This document shows, piece after piece, positions 8,919 to 23,161 of a stretch of DNA of 64,000 nucleotides. The translations under genes were made by a program, and so were the position numbers. This DNA is from Bacillus nitratireducens. GTDB taxonomy: Bacteria; Bacillota; Bacilli; Bacillales; Bacillaceae_G. Location: contig NZ_MAOC01000091.1 in assembly GCF_001884135.1 (NCBI RefSeq), positions 415,360 to 479,359 of the forward strand. Direction: 5' to 3'. Within the stretch, counting starts at the first letter, position 1; each line of letters starts with the position of its first letter. Under the pieces are notes generated by a model. That model was not told where the DNA came from. It made no database searches and worked only from the letters and a program-made list of their open reading frames with translations.

Positions 8919-9380
8919 TTAACAAAAGCTTTTTATTTGATTTTCTGTGATACCTTCAATTAATCCCAGTTCACTAATCAAAAATTCATGTGCGTTATCT
9001 AACATTTTCTTTTCGCTTGCATTAAGTGCTTTTTCTTTTTGCATACGTAATAAATCACGTACAACTTCAGCACCTTCTTGTATTTTACCCGTTTTTATTT
9101 TATCAGTGTTCAATTTATACCTTTGTTTCCACGTAAGTAATCTATCTGATTCTCCATGTTGAAAAACATCTATTATGTGTGTTAATGCCTTTAGAGTTGT
9201 AACTGGTCGTATATTTGAATTCAATATTTTCCCCATAGGAATCATTACTTCCATATTACTAGCCGACATTTTTATAACATAATACTGTTGTTTTTCTCCT
9301 GAAATTTCCTTCTCTTCTATGGCTTTAATTATACCTGCTCCGTGCATTGGATAAACAATGTTATCGCCAATTTGAAACAA
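8919..9380 (-). CDS. CarD/CdnL-family transcriptional regulator (YdeB type)
   Basis: RNA-polymerase-binding regulator of 153 residues. The N-terminal CarD_TRCF (Tudor-like) domain is visible as FQIGDNIVYPMHGAGIIKAIEEKE, followed by an alpha-helical C-terminal domain. The frame is open to 9422 and has ATG at 9395, but a perfect GGAGGTGG lies 8 bases before TTG at 9380. A start there gives M-FQIGDNIVYP, the usual family start and the usual 153-residue length. The family stabilises open promoter complexes. A 9-bp U-rich stem at 8866-8892 may be its terminator. Confidence 0.85.
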   Translation of the reverse strand: MFQIGDNIVYPMHGAGIIKAIEEKEISGEKQQYYVIKMSASNMEVMIPMGKILNSNIRPVTTLKALTHIIDVFQHGESDRLLTWKQRYKLNTDKIKTGKIQEGAEVVRDLLRMQKEKALNASEKKMLDNAHEFLISELGLIEGITENQIKSFC

Positions 9381-9583
9381 ATAATCCACCTCCATATATG
9401 GTAACCTTCTCAAGCATAACACACATTTATTTTTTTAGCAAAATTTTTATAATATCACAAAATTATTTTCCATGTCAATTTATTTACACATAAAAATTCA
9501 ATCTGTACAAAAACACTAAAAAACCCGCATTTTTGTTACCTTTTCACGCCCATTTCCTCCAATTTTATATACCTTGTAAAACA

Positions 9584-9622
9584 AAAAATACATCACTACA
9601 TATAAGTAGCGATGTATTTTTA
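9584..9622 (-). terminator. Terminator downstream of the hut operon
   Basis: Hairpin AAAATACATC-CTAC / GTAG-GATGTATTTT about 65 bases past hutG. Confidence 0.7.
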
Positions 9623-9685
9623 TATAATGTGCAACATGAAAGACAAAAACGGTTACTTCAAAACTTCACACACACGATTCTTCGC

Positions 9686-15119
<5,434 letters not shown>

Positions 15120-15141
15120 TCTTTTTCCTCCTTATAAAGGC

Positions 15142-15199
15142 AAAAGGGGACCTTATCTTTTTAAGACAGACTTCTGTCCTAAAAAAGTAAGGCCCCCTT
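15142..15199 (-). promoter_or_regulatory. hut transcription attenuator (HutP target hairpin)
   Basis: Between hutP and hutH the minus strand folds into a long hairpin (GGGG-CCTTA-TTTTT-GACAGA paired with its complement) ending in a short T run. Several UAG triplets lie just upstream (15201-15217 on the minus strand) and one inside the stem. In B. subtilis, HutP with histidine and Mg binds UAG-rich RNA here to prevent termination. The hairpin is seen; its control by HutP is from the known system. Confidence 0.75.
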
Positions 15200-15222
15200 C
15201 TAACTAATAGACTATGGGCAAA

Positions 15223-15663
15223 TCATATGTGATTAATTCCTAAACCAATCGCCTCATGCTCAGATCCTTTTACAGGTGCACCAATCGTTCCATATAATGC
15301 AACAGCAACCCATTCGCCTTCTTTCTTTCCGTCGTATGGTGTACCGCGCACAATCGCAAAGCGAAGTCCTACTGTACGAAGAACGTCTGCTAACTGAATT
15401 TGTCCTCTCGTCACTCCGTACAAAGCTTCCATAATTGCATGATAAAGTGCATGTGTTTCTCTGTAAACGTCTGTTTCAATAACTCGGTTGCTCTTAGCCG
15501 CTGTTTCCATTGCTGCTACAACTTTTTGCGAATTCATCGAACCAACTTTCCCCGTACAATATTTCCAACCTTTTGGAATAGATAATACAGGGCTTTCATT
15601 CTCATCCGCAAGTGCCAACAACATGGCCATACGACCAATTCGATGTGTTCCTTGAAGAAGCAT
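15223..15663 (-). CDS. hutP: Hut operon antiterminator HutP
   Basis: RNA-binding regulator of 146 residues that, with L-histidine and Mg2+, lets RNA polymerase pass the attenuator upstream of hutH. It starts [21 protein letters not shown] as in other HutP proteins and ends with the [22 protein letters not shown] segment containing the metal and histidine-binding His residues. It is the first gene of the operon. The ribosome binding site is weak (GAGAGA). Confidence 0.95.
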   Translation of the reverse strand: MLLQGTHRIGRMAMLLALADENESPVLSIPKGWKYCTGKVGSMNSQKVVAAMETAAKSNRVIETDVYRETHALYHAIMEALYGVTRGQIQLADVLRTVGLRFAIVRGTPYDGKKEGEWVAVALYGTIGAPVKGSEHEAIGLGINHI

Positions 15664-15717
15664 GTGACTCTCTCATTTCTTTTGAATTATTTGAATATTA
15701 CTTAATTTAAGAATATA

Positions 15718-15731
15718 TGAAAACGTTTAAA
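15718..15731 (-). promoter_or_regulatory. Possible cre (CcpA) site upstream of hutP
   Basis: The minus strand reads TTTAAACGTTTTCA, which resembles the catabolite-responsive element TGWAANCGNTNWCA with one strong half-site. It lies in the hutP upstream region. Carbon catabolite repression of hut is known in B. subtilis; this particular site is inferred. Confidence 0.45.
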
Positions 15732-15860
15732 TCGTCAATAGTTTAAAATATTATTCAAGTAATTTTTTTATTCCTCTCATACTTGTGTACACAATTTATT
15801 TACAGATTTTTTTCAGACGTGCTATAGTCTCACTAACAGATGCAAAGGAGCGAGATTTCA

Positions 15861-16808
15861 GTGGCAAAGCGTAAAGATATTCATTTTCGAATTGAAGAAA
15901 AATTACTTGAAAGATTTGAATCGGCACTCCATTACGAAGGTTTAAATAAAACAGACGTATTAACACATGCGGTCCAGCAATTTTGCACGAAGGTGGAATG
16001 TGAAAGGATGAATGATGTAAAACGCCAATACAGCGTAAGCAACCATTTACAAACACGTATCGATACACATAAACATTTTGAAGAGAAACGGGTGAATGTA
16101 GATGAAGTCGTCATGGAACATTTACAACTTCAAGGAGAAGAAAAAATATTAGAGGTCGGATGCGCTAATGGAAAATTCCTTTCCCTTTTACAAACGAACG
16201 GTCATAAAGGACATCTAACCGGATTTGATCAATCGGAAACTATGCTTTCTGAAGCTGCAATAAAGAATAACAGAATTGAATGGAAACTGGGAGATGCTAG
16301 TAAACTTCCTTTCGACGCTAATTGCTATGACTGGATTGTCGCAAGACATATGTTATATCACATGAAAGATGTCGAAAAAACAATTCAAGGATTCCATAAG
16401 GTAATTCGTCCCGGCGGCTCACTTTTAGCTACAACAAATTCTAAAGTTTCATTACCTCGTATAGATGAAATGTGTAACAGAATGTTAATTGCATTTGATT
16501 TACCAAAAACATCGCCGTCAGTAGCTCCATTTTGTTTAGAAAATGGTAAAGAGATACTACAATCTGTTTTTTCAACTGTTGAAGAAACAATTATTCATAA
16601 TGCACTCGTTTTCCATCATGCCTCTCCAATTATAAACTATATTTCTAGCATGTTTCCGTCGCTAAATATACCTGATAATATATATCTTCACACTGAAATG
16701 AAGGAATGGCTAAAAGAAGAAATAGAAAATGAATTATCACTTCACAACGGTATATGGCGCGATCCGAAAACGATAGCGATTTATCAATGTAAAAAAGAAA
16801 AAAGCTAG
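15861..16808 (+). CDS. Class I SAM-dependent methyltransferase with an N-terminal ribbon-helix-helix domain
   Basis: Protein of 315 residues, read from GTG 15861 with AAAGGAG 11 bases upstream; an ATG at 15840 lies before that site and is less likely. Residues 1-45 (KDIHFRIEEKLLERFESAL, then GLNKTDVLTHAVQQF) match the strand-helix-helix pattern of RHH/CopG DNA-binding domains. From about residue 90 a methyltransferase follows with motif I EEKILEVGCANGKF, an acidic FDQSE end to strand 2, and GDASKLPFD. The target is unknown. It is divergent from hutP but shares no evident pathway. Confidence 0.82.
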   Translation: MAKRKDIHFRIEEKLLERFESALHYEGLNKTDVLTHAVQQFCTKVECERMNDVKRQYSVSNHLQTRIDTHKHFEEKRVNVDEVVMEHLQLQGEEKILEVGCANGKFLSLLQTNGHKGHLTGFDQSETMLSEAAIKNNRIEWKLGDASKLPFDANCYDWIVARHMLYHMKDVEKTIQGFHKVIRPGGSLLATTNSKVSLPRIDEMCNRMLIAFDLPKTSPSVAPFCLENGKEILQSVFSTVEETIIHNALVFHHASPIINYISSMFPSLNIPDNIYLHTEMKEWLKEEIENELSLHNGIWRDPKTIAIYQCKKEKS

Positions 16809-16823
16809 CAAATGCTAGCTTTT
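16801..16823. terminator. Bidirectional terminator between the methyltransferase and the PfpI gene
   Basis: Perfect stem AAAGCTAGC / GCTAGCTTT with a 4-base loop. It overlaps the stop codon of each convergent neighbour. Confidence 0.8.
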
Positions 16824-17394
16824 ACACGTTTTCCGGTAAAAGCTTCTCCATCATCATATTGCCCTTACCACCATAAAAATTTGTATTATGTTCGTTCGCT
16901 ACTCCAAAATAAGAAGCAACTGCTATTCCGAATGGTACAAAAGCATGTCCTTGTGCCGTAATAATATTTGAGTGTTGTACAACTTCTTTATATACAAAAT
17001 TTTCTACTGGAAAACAATCTAACTTTTGATAATCTATAGTCACTGTATAAGAAATCTCTTTAAATAAACCTGCTTTTGCTAATGCATACGGTCCAGCACA
17101 AATCGCAGCTACTAATTTTTCTTTTTCAGAAAATTGGCGAATGACTGAAAAGAGAATATCTGCGTCTTTCATATGTACTTCGTCTCCCCCTGGAATGATA
17201 ATCCCCTCATATTCTTCTACACGCACTTCACTTAATTCTATATGCGGTTGTACTTGCAAGCCTGTTTCACTTATAATCAACTCTTTTGTTAAGCCCGCAG
17301 TAATGATCTCATATTTCTTTTTCAGCAATGCTGTCGCTACTGTAATTTCAAACTCCGCAAATGTTGGGTATACGAATAATAATATTTTTTTCAT
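16822..17394 (-). CDS. DJ-1/PfpI family protein
   Basis: Class I glutamine-amidotransferase-like fold, 190 residues. The nucleophilic-elbow Cys is in AAICAGPYALAKAG, and a Glu early in the chain (PTFAEFE) occupies the acid position typical of the DJ-1 group. Members act as glyoxalase-like, chaperone-like or regulatory proteins, so the function is not assignable. The start overlaps the stop of the upstream kinase by 4 bases (ATGA), so both are co-transcribed. Confidence 0.82.
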   Translation of the reverse strand: MKKILLFVYPTFAEFEITVATALLKKKYEIITAGLTKELIISETGLQVQPHIELSEVRVEEYEGIIIPGGDEVHMKDADILFSVIRQFSEKEKLVAAICAGPYALAKAGLFKEISYTVTIDYQKLDCFPVENFVYKEVVQHSNIITAQGHAFVPFGIAVASYFGVANEHNTNFYGGKGNMMMEKLLPENV

Positions 17395-17969
17395 AGTCCT
17401 TTCTCCTTTAACCAGCCCATAAAATATGCTTCTAACTCATCCACTGTTAATGTATTCGTGTCCACATAAGTTACAGGAAATTGTTTATACCATTCTTTTT
17501 CAGTTTCTACTAATTTAAATTGTTCCTCAAATGTACTTCGATTTCTTGCCCTGTCATTATTTTTTCTATCATATAAATTTTCTTTCGAAACATCTAAATA
17601 AAAAATTGCATCCGAACGGTATTCTCTTAATTTATACAATTCATCTTTTAATTTTGTTTCTATATCCCACTCTTTCCCTATCACTTTCGGATAAAAGAGT
17701 GTATAAAATTCAATATCTTCTGGCCCACGATCAAAAATCACGACTGAACTTTTCACATTTTGAAACTCTTTTATTTTTGCTTCAATAAACATTTTTTGAT
17801 TCGTAATAAACCCCTCTTTTGTACACATATCCAAATTTAATTTTTTTCGCTTTTCTACAATTGGATAAGGATTTTCATATATAACTGAAAGCCCACATCG
17901 CTCTAAGCTTTTAGCCAATGTTGTTTTCCCACTTGCCATCGGTCCTTGAAGTGAAATTACGTATGCCAT
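17391..17969 (-). CDS. P-loop kinase-like AAA protein
   Basis: Small P-loop NTPase of about 192 residues with Walker A GPMASGKTT at the N-terminus, a VVIFDRGPEDIEF segment and a lid-like RKNNDRARNRSTFEEQ stretch. The layout resembles deoxynucleoside or metabolite kinases, substrate unknown. ATG 17969 lies 9 bases from AAGGGA; the ATG at 17978 touches the same site and is less likely. Translationally coupled to the PfpI gene. Confidence 0.75.
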   Translation of the reverse strand: MAYVISLQGPMASGKTTLAKSLERCGLSVIYENPYPIVEKRKKLNLDMCTKEGFITNQKMFIEAKIKEFQNVKSSVVIFDRGPEDIEFYTLFYPKVIGKEWDIETKLKDELYKLREYRSDAIFYLDVSKENLYDRKNNDRARNRSTFEEQFKLVETEKEWYKQFPVTYVDTNTLTVDELEAYFMGWLKEKGL

Positions 17970-18100
17970 CCCTCTCATTCCCTTTTCTTATAATACATTG
18001 ATAATATACAGAATTTTGAAAACTATCAACATAATATATAGCATCTTGTTTCTTATTCTTATGTAACTTATAATAAAAAATAGAGATTATGACGGACGCA

Positions 18101-18141
18101 AAATAATGTAAGCTTGGAAATCCAAGCTTACATTATTTTTT
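18101..18141. terminator. Strong bidirectional hairpin
   Basis: Perfect 16-bp stem (AATAATGTAAGCTTGG-A and complement) with a poly-T tail on the plus strand. It lies between two divergent genes, upstream of both, so it probably blocks readthrough or ends a short unseen RNA. Confidence 0.6.
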
Positions 18142-18222
18142 GCTTTCCCTTTTCTTATAAAAAGAGTATACTAGACTAGAACGTATGTTCTTAATAATTA
18201 CATACAGTAAGGAGATAGAACA

Positions 18223-18519
18223 ATGGTATACGACACAAAAGCAATTTCTTGGAATGCATCTTTAAAACAACTTCAACGCCGCTATACAAACAAACAAGTT
18301 GACCGAAAAGAATTTGAAGATATTGAACTAATGGAATTCTTCCGCGATAACGACTACATTTCTTTACCTACACATATAAGCGGCCTATCAACAGCGCGTT
18401 TTACTTCTTACTCTATTTTCACAACTGAAGATAAAGATCGTAAAGTTGGCACACTTATTATTGAATACGTTGAAGACAATAATAATAATTTATGTGTTGA
18501 ACAACTATACTTCGTTTAA
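18223..18519 (+). CDS. Conserved small hypothetical protein (98 aa)
   Basis: A 98-residue soluble protein, not recognised. The ribosome binding site AAGGAGA lies 8 bases before the ATG. It is acidic with an Asn run (NNNN) near the C-terminus. No signal peptide or membrane segment is seen. A good terminator follows at once, so it is a single-gene transcript. Confidence 0.7.
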   Translation: MVYDTKAISWNASLKQLQRRYTNKQVDRKEFEDIELMEFFRDNDYISLPTHISGLSTARFTSYSIFTTEDKDRKVGTLIIEYVEDNNNNLCVEQLYFV

Positions 18520-18525
18520 ACTATA

Positions 18526-18552
18526 ACGCTTGGTCAAATTGACCAAGCGTTC
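18526..18552 (+). terminator. Terminator of the 98-aa gene
   Basis: Perfect 12-bp stem (AACGCTTGGTCA / TGACCAAGCGTT) starting 7 bases past the stop. Confidence 0.8.
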
Positions 18553-18622
18553 TTGCTTTCTATGAATCTCACTGTTTATAATATGAATAAAAGAAAACCG
18601 CAATCATTAAGGGGGGATATAC

Positions 18623-19054
18623 TTGCTCGAAGGATGGTTCAGTTGGTTTATTGTATTATGGACTGTTATTTTATTAGGACTTATGTCTATCGGTGGATAC
18701 TTTATGTTCAGAAAATTTTTAAAACGATTACCGAAAGAAGACGGTATGTCCATTTTAGATTGGGAAGAGCACTATATTAATAAAACGAGACATTTATGGG
18801 ATGATGAACAAAAACAATTATTAGAAGAACTAGTAAGTCCCGTTCCTGAACTATTTCGTGATGTTGCCACGTCAAAGATTGCCGGTAAAATTGGTGAACT
18901 TGCAATAAAGGAAAACGCTTCAAAAATTACACAAGATTTAATTATACAAGGATATATCGTTGCCACACCGAAGCGCGACCATAAATTTTTAATTAAGAAA
19001 CTTCAAGAAAAAAAGATTGATTATTCAAATTACAAATCTTTACTTGCAGAATAA
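18623..19054 (+). CDS. yneK: DUF2621 family membrane protein (YneK)
   Basis: Protein of 143 residues with one N-terminal membrane helix (about residues 5-30) and a cytoplasmic helical domain (KTRHLWDDEQKQLLEELV). It starts with TTG preceded by AAGGGGGGA. In B. subtilis yneK lies beside ccdA, yneI and ccdC; here it faces ccdC and ccdA across a shared terminator, which supports the name. No biochemical function is known to me. Confidence 0.8.
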   Translation: MLEGWFSWFIVLWTVILLGLMSIGGYFMFRKFLKRLPKEDGMSILDWEEHYINKTRHLWDDEQKQLLEELVSPVPELFRDVATSKIAGKIGELAIKENASKITQDLIIQGYIVATPKRDHKFLIKKLQEKKIDYSNYKSLLAE

Positions 19055-19135
19055 TCTTCATTTTTTATTTCCCTATTTTCGACAAGTTACGTTTTATACG
19101 TCGTGGTTGGAACAGAAGGTGCTAACAATACCAAT

Positions 19136-19169
19136 AAAAAATACAGCGTCTTTGACGCTGTATTTTTTA
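19136..19169. terminator. Bidirectional terminator between yneK and ccdC
   Basis: Perfect AAAAAATACAGCGTC stem with a TTT loop. Both convergent genes end here. Confidence 0.85.
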
Positions 19170-19188
19170 TTTTATACATGTACAATTT

Positions 19189-19695
19189 TCACGTTAATTT
19201 CATATCTTTTTCATTATAAAAACCATCTTCTTTTTCCATTTCCTTCTGTAATTTCGTAAAGGAACGATACATGGCAATTCTCCATGAAACAATCATCGCG
19301 AACGCCAGTAAGAAGAACATGCCACTAAGTTGTCCTAAATCAAGAGATTGGCTTAAGTATGTTTTAAATACAATCCGCACGACAAGTAATCCAATTAATA
19401 TAAAAACAAAGGCTTTTGAACGCTTCAAATAAATCTCTTGTCCTCTAATTTCAAATTTAGATGTTTTAATAAGAAAAATAGAGAAAAACAAACCGACGCC
19501 AATTGCTTCTAACATTTCTGCTGGAGTTAATCGAAATTCAGGAAAAACAAACATCAACGCTCCCGTGCTCATAAAAAATGGTGGAAGTATAATTTTTTTC
19601 AATGTTGCAGGTTTCTTAGCTGCTTTTAAACGAATAAACATCGCACCAACAGCCATACAAACAGCAACGATACTTGATAAAACAACTATGTTCAT
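19189..19695 (-). CDS. ccdC: Cytochrome c biogenesis-linked protein CcdC
   Basis: CcdC/DUF1453 membrane protein of 168 residues with about five membrane helices. It lies downstream of ccdA on the same strand. The yneI (ccdB, response-regulator-like) gene found between them in B. subtilis is absent here; only 90 bases separate the two. Its precise role in cytochrome c assembly is undefined. Confidence 0.8.
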   Translation of the reverse strand: MNIVVLSSIVAVCMAVGAMFIRLKAAKKPATLKKIILPPFFMSTGALMFVFPEFRLTPAEMLEAIGVGLFFSIFLIKTSKFEIRGQEIYLKRSKAFVFILIGLLVVRIVFKTYLSQSLDLGQLSGMFFLLAFAMIVSWRIAMYRSFTKLQKEMEKEDGFYNEKDMKLT

Positions 19696-19785
19696 ATTTT
19701 CTCATCCTTTTTTGTGGCTATATGCAAAATATACTTTCATTATATGCTTTTCCGTTAGTATTTCCAACATTTTCACAGAATAATA

Positions 19786-20493
19786 CTAAAAACCGGTAAA
19801 ACCACCAAATAAACTTGAGAAATATACGATAATTTTCGTCATCCAATTAAAGTATAGGAAGATACCCATGACAATCATAATGTATCCTCCGACTTTCATG
19901 AAGGCCATACTATTTCTTTTAATCCAAGACATTTTCGTAATAAAAAATGAAAGTACGAAAAACGGGATAGCAAATCCAAGTATGTAAGCAATCATATAAA
20001 TCATTGCTGATTCTGGGTTTGTTGCTGCTAATCCAATTACGGACACTAAAATAGGTCCAGTACATGGCGTCCATCCTGCAGCAAATGCCAATCCAATTAG
20101 AACTGAACCAAAATAACCACTCGGACGATTCTTAAAAGTAAATTTACGATCTTGCATTAAAAACTTCGGCTTAAACACACCGACAATTATAAGACCAAAC
20201 ACGATGATAAATATACCACCTAACTGTCTAATTAAGTCTTTATAATCCGTAAAAATGCCTCCGATAAAACTTGTACCAAATCCAATCGCAATAAAAATAA
20301 TTGAAAAACCAAGTAAGAAAAACGCTGTATGTATCATACTTCTTTTGCGAAGCATTGCATTTTCTTCTTTCAATTCAGAAACCGACATACCTGTTATGTA
20401 TGATAAAAATGCCGGATAAAGCGGTAAGCAACATGGGGAAATAAATGATAGAAACCCAGCACCAAACGCTAAAAAAATACTAATATCTTGCAT
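19786..20493 (-). CDS. ccdA: Thiol-disulfide carrier CcdA
   Basis: Polytopic DsbD-like protein of 235 residues that moves reducing equivalents across the membrane for cytochrome c maturation. The paired redox Cys positions are visible in [13 protein letters not shown] and [10 protein letters not shown]. The start is ATG 20493 with AGGAGAGGAG upstream; the open frame extends to 20550 but that part has no site and is not hydrophobic in the family pattern. About six membrane helices. Confidence 0.9.
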   Translation of the reverse strand: MQDISIFLAFGAGFLSFISPCCLPLYPAFLSYITGMSVSELKEENAMLRKRSMIHTAFFLLGFSIIFIAIGFGTSFIGGIFTDYKDLIRQLGGIFIIVFGLIIVGVFKPKFLMQDRKFTFKNRPSGYFGSVLIGLAFAAGWTPCTGPILVSVIGLAATNPESAMIYMIAYILGFAIPFFVLSFFITKMSWIKRNSMAFMKVGGYIMIVMGIFLYFNWMTKIIVYFSSLFGGFTGF

Positions 20494-20893
20494 GATTCCA
20501 CTCCTCTCCTTACATATTGTAGCAAAAACACATAAAAATACTATGAACAATTCGTGAACTCACTTTAACAACGTGATAATAAGAAAAACTACCCATACAA
20601 ACAGTTTCTAATAAAACGTTTTCATTTCCTTCTATTATATAGAACAATCTCAATTGGATGATGAAGCTCTTTCTAATTGTTACTAACATAACAAAGGTTT
20701 CACAGTTTCTCAAATACTTAGCACACTACAATTAACTTCACACATATTGACCTAAAAAAATATTTTTTTCAAATGCTGTCTTTATACAATGCAACACTGA
20801 TTTTACAATACTTTAATTATTATTAATTTCAAGATTATGCATAAATATCATACTTTTATTATTATTCTATAAAATGTCGCACTTTTCTTTCAG
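20494..20893. other. Intergenic region without a gene
   Basis: About 400 AT-rich bases between ccdA and the EamA promoter. No credible ORF, hairpin of note or RNA was found; it presumably carries the ccdA promoter. Confidence 0.5.
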
Positions 20894-20953
20894 TTGACCC
20901 TTTATTTTTAATTTTGTATACTTCCCTCTAGTTATATATGTCCGTTACGGAAC
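20894..20953 (+). promoter_or_regulatory. SigmaA promoter and possible operator of the EamA gene
   Basis: TTGACC (20894-20899), a 17-bp spacer, then TATACT (20917-20922). An inverted repeat TCCG-TTA-CGGA follows at 20941-20951, just downstream of the predicted start, and may bind a repressor. The operator role is inferred. Confidence 0.55.
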
Positions 20954-20981
20954 AATTTCATATAGATGGGAGGAATTTTTC

Positions 20982-21890
20982 ATGCTTCGCTATTCTCTTT
21001 TAGTTCTATTAGGAGCGTGTAGTTATGGGATTTTAGCTATTTTTGTTAAACTTGCTTATGCAGAAGGGTTTTCACTCGGAGAGGTAATTGGTAGCCAATA
21101 TTTGTTCGGCTGGATTATTTTGCTTACTATTACACTTCTATTTTCTAGACACCGTGTTCCATTAAAACAAGCGTTAATTTTATTCATTGCAGGAACATCG
21201 GCGAGCTTTACTGGAATTTTTTATTATGCTTCATTAAAAACTGTACCAGCTTCTATTGCAATTATACTTTTATTCCAGTTCGTTTGGGTTGGGATTATCA
21301 TTGAAGCAGTCGCAACGAAAACATTACCTTCAAGAGAAAAAGTTATTTCGGTTATTTTCTTACTTGTAGGTACATTTTTATCAAGTGGTTTACTAGAAAA
21401 ATCAGCAGGTGATTTCGATACGACTGGAATCATACTAGGTTTATTATCTGCCGTTACATTCGCAACATACATTTTCGTGAGCGGAAAAGTTGCTGTTGAA
21501 GTGCCTTCATTACCGCGCGGTGTTCTTTTAATGGCTGGTGCTTTAACTTTAGTAATGCTCGTATTCCCGCCAACATTTATTATGAACGGTTCCATTTCTC
21601 AAGGGCTTTGGAAGTATGGCTTAGGATTAGGAATATTTAGTATCGTTATTCCATCTATCGCCTTTACAATTGGCATTCCAAAAATCGGTTCTGGATTAGC
21701 AACTATTCTTGGTGCAGCAGAACTACCAGTTACAACAATTATGTCTGTATTCGTTTTAAAAGAAGCTGTACTATCTTCACAATGGTTCGGTGTATCACTT
21801 ATTTTAATCGGTATCGCAATCCCGCAAATTGCCTATGCAATGCGTGGACGCTATCGTAAACATCATACACACAAAAAATTGGCAGCATAA
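20982..21890 (+). CDS. EamA/DMT superfamily transporter
   Basis: Ten-helix drug/metabolite transporter of 302 residues made of two EamA repeats. The first repeat starts LLVLLGACSYGILAIFVKLAY; the second includes ATILGAAELPVTTIMSVFVLKE. A GGGAGG site precedes the ATG. Substrate unknown. Confidence 0.88.
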   Translation: MLRYSLLVLLGACSYGILAIFVKLAYAEGFSLGEVIGSQYLFGWIILLTITLLFSRHRVPLKQALILFIAGTSASFTGIFYYASLKTVPASIAIILLFQFVWVGIIIEAVATKTLPSREKVISVIFLLVGTFLSSGLLEKSAGDFDTTGIILGLLSAVTFATYIFVSGKVAVEVPSLPRGVLLMAGALTLVMLVFPPTFIMNGSISQGLWKYGLGLGIFSIVIPSIAFTIGIPKIGSGLATILGAAELPVTTIMSVFVLKEAVLSSQWFGVSLILIGIAIPQIAYAMRGRYRKHHTHKKLAA

Positions 21891-21893
21891 AAC

Positions 21894-21927
21894 GAGAGAG
21901 GATTTTCATTTGAGAATCCTCTCTTTT
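21894..21927 (+). terminator. Terminator of the EamA gene
   Basis: Stem AGAGAGGATT / AATCCTCTCT plus a T tract immediately after the stop. Confidence 0.8.
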
Positions 21928-21978
21928 CTTATTGTATACTTAATGTAAATACTTTATTTAAGAAAGAAGGCATTATAC

Positions 21979-23139
21979 GTGGCAGCAAATCTAGAGCAAT
22001 TAACTGAGATGCTAATTTCTATTCGTCGAAATTTACATGAGCATCCAGAATTATCATACGAAGAATTTGAAACGACGAAGACTATAAAAAATTGGTTAGA
22101 CGAGAAAAACATTACGATTATAAATTCTAGTTTAGAAACAGGCGTTATTGCTGAAATTTCAGGGAATAGTAGCGGGCCAATTATAGCAATCCGTGCTGAT
22201 ATTGATGCCCTTCCTATTCAAGAAGAAACAAATTTACCGTACACTTCAAAAATTCCTGGTAAAATGCATGCTTGTGGGCATGATTTTCATACAGCTGCTA
22301 TTATAGGTGCCGCTTATTTATTAAAAGAAAAAGAATCTTCTCTTAGCGGAACTGTACGTTTTATATTCCAGCCAGCTGAAGAAAGTAGCAATGGTGCTTG
22401 CAAAGTAATTGAAGCCGGGCATTTACATGGTGTGCAAGCTATTTTCGGTATGCATAATAAACCGGATTTACCAGTAGGTACAATCGGTATTAAAGATGGT
22501 CCACTGATGGCCGGGGTCGATCGATTTGAAATTGAAATTCACGGAGTTGGTACACATGCAGCTGTACCAGATGCTGGGGTAGACCCTATTGTCGCGTCCT
22601 CTCAAATTGTTATGGCACTGCAGACAATTGTAAGTCGAAATATAAGTTCATCTCATAATGCAGTTGTTAGTGTTACAAATATCCATTCAGGAAATACGTG
22701 GAACGTTATTCCTGAAAAAGCTACGTTAGAAGGAACTGTACGTACATTCCAAGCTGAAACACGCGAAAAGATTCCAGCATTAATGGAGCGTATTATTAAA
22801 GGGGTTTCTGATGCACTAGGTGTAAAAACAGAATTCCGATTTTACCCAGGTCCTCCTACTGTTCATAACGATAAAACACTCACTAATCTTTCTATTCAAA
22901 TTGCAGAGCAAATGAATCTAAACGTTATCTCTCCTACACCATCAATGGCCGGAGAAGATTTTTCTTTTTATCAACAAGAAATACCTGGTTCATTCGTTTT
23001 TATGGGAACGAGTGGTACACATGAATGGCATCATCCAGCTTTTACAGTAGATGAGCAAGCATTACCTATTAGCGCGGAGTATTTCGCCTTATTAGCCGAA
23101 AAGGCTATTCATCAATTAGCACATACAAAAAGCCGTTAA
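21979..23139 (+). CDS. M20 family metallopeptidase / amidohydrolase
   Basis: Zinc-type M20D amidohydrolase of 386 residues (hippurate hydrolase / N-acyl amino acid hydrolase group). Metal-site motifs: RADIDALPIQEETN, MHACGHDFHTA, FQPAEES and the C-terminal GEDFSFY. A lid/dimerisation domain is in the middle (GVGTHAAVPDAGVDP). It starts with GTG after AAAGAAGG. It removes acyl groups from amino acids; the substrate is unproven. Confidence 0.9.
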   Translation: MAANLEQLTEMLISIRRNLHEHPELSYEEFETTKTIKNWLDEKNITIINSSLETGVIAEISGNSSGPIIAIRADIDALPIQEETNLPYTSKIPGKMHACGHDFHTAAIIGAAYLLKEKESSLSGTVRFIFQPAEESSNGACKVIEAGHLHGVQAIFGMHNKPDLPVGTIGIKDGPLMAGVDRFEIEIHGVGTHAAVPDAGVDPIVASSQIVMALQTIVSRNISSSHNAVVSVTNIHSGNTWNVIPEKATLEGTVRTFQAETREKIPALMERIIKGVSDALGVKTEFRFYPGPPTVHNDKTLTNLSIQIAEQMNLNVISPTPSMAGEDFSFYQQEIPGSFVFMGTSGTHEWHHPAFTVDEQALPISAEYFALLAEKAIHQLAHTKSR

Positions 23140-23159
23140 GTTAATCCTTAACGGCTTTT
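23127..23159. terminator. Bidirectional terminator after the M20 gene
   Basis: Stem AAAAGCCGTTAAG / CTTAACGGCTTTT overlapping the end of the M20 gene. It also serves the convergent ABC operon. Confidence 0.8.
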
Positions 23160-23161
23160 GC

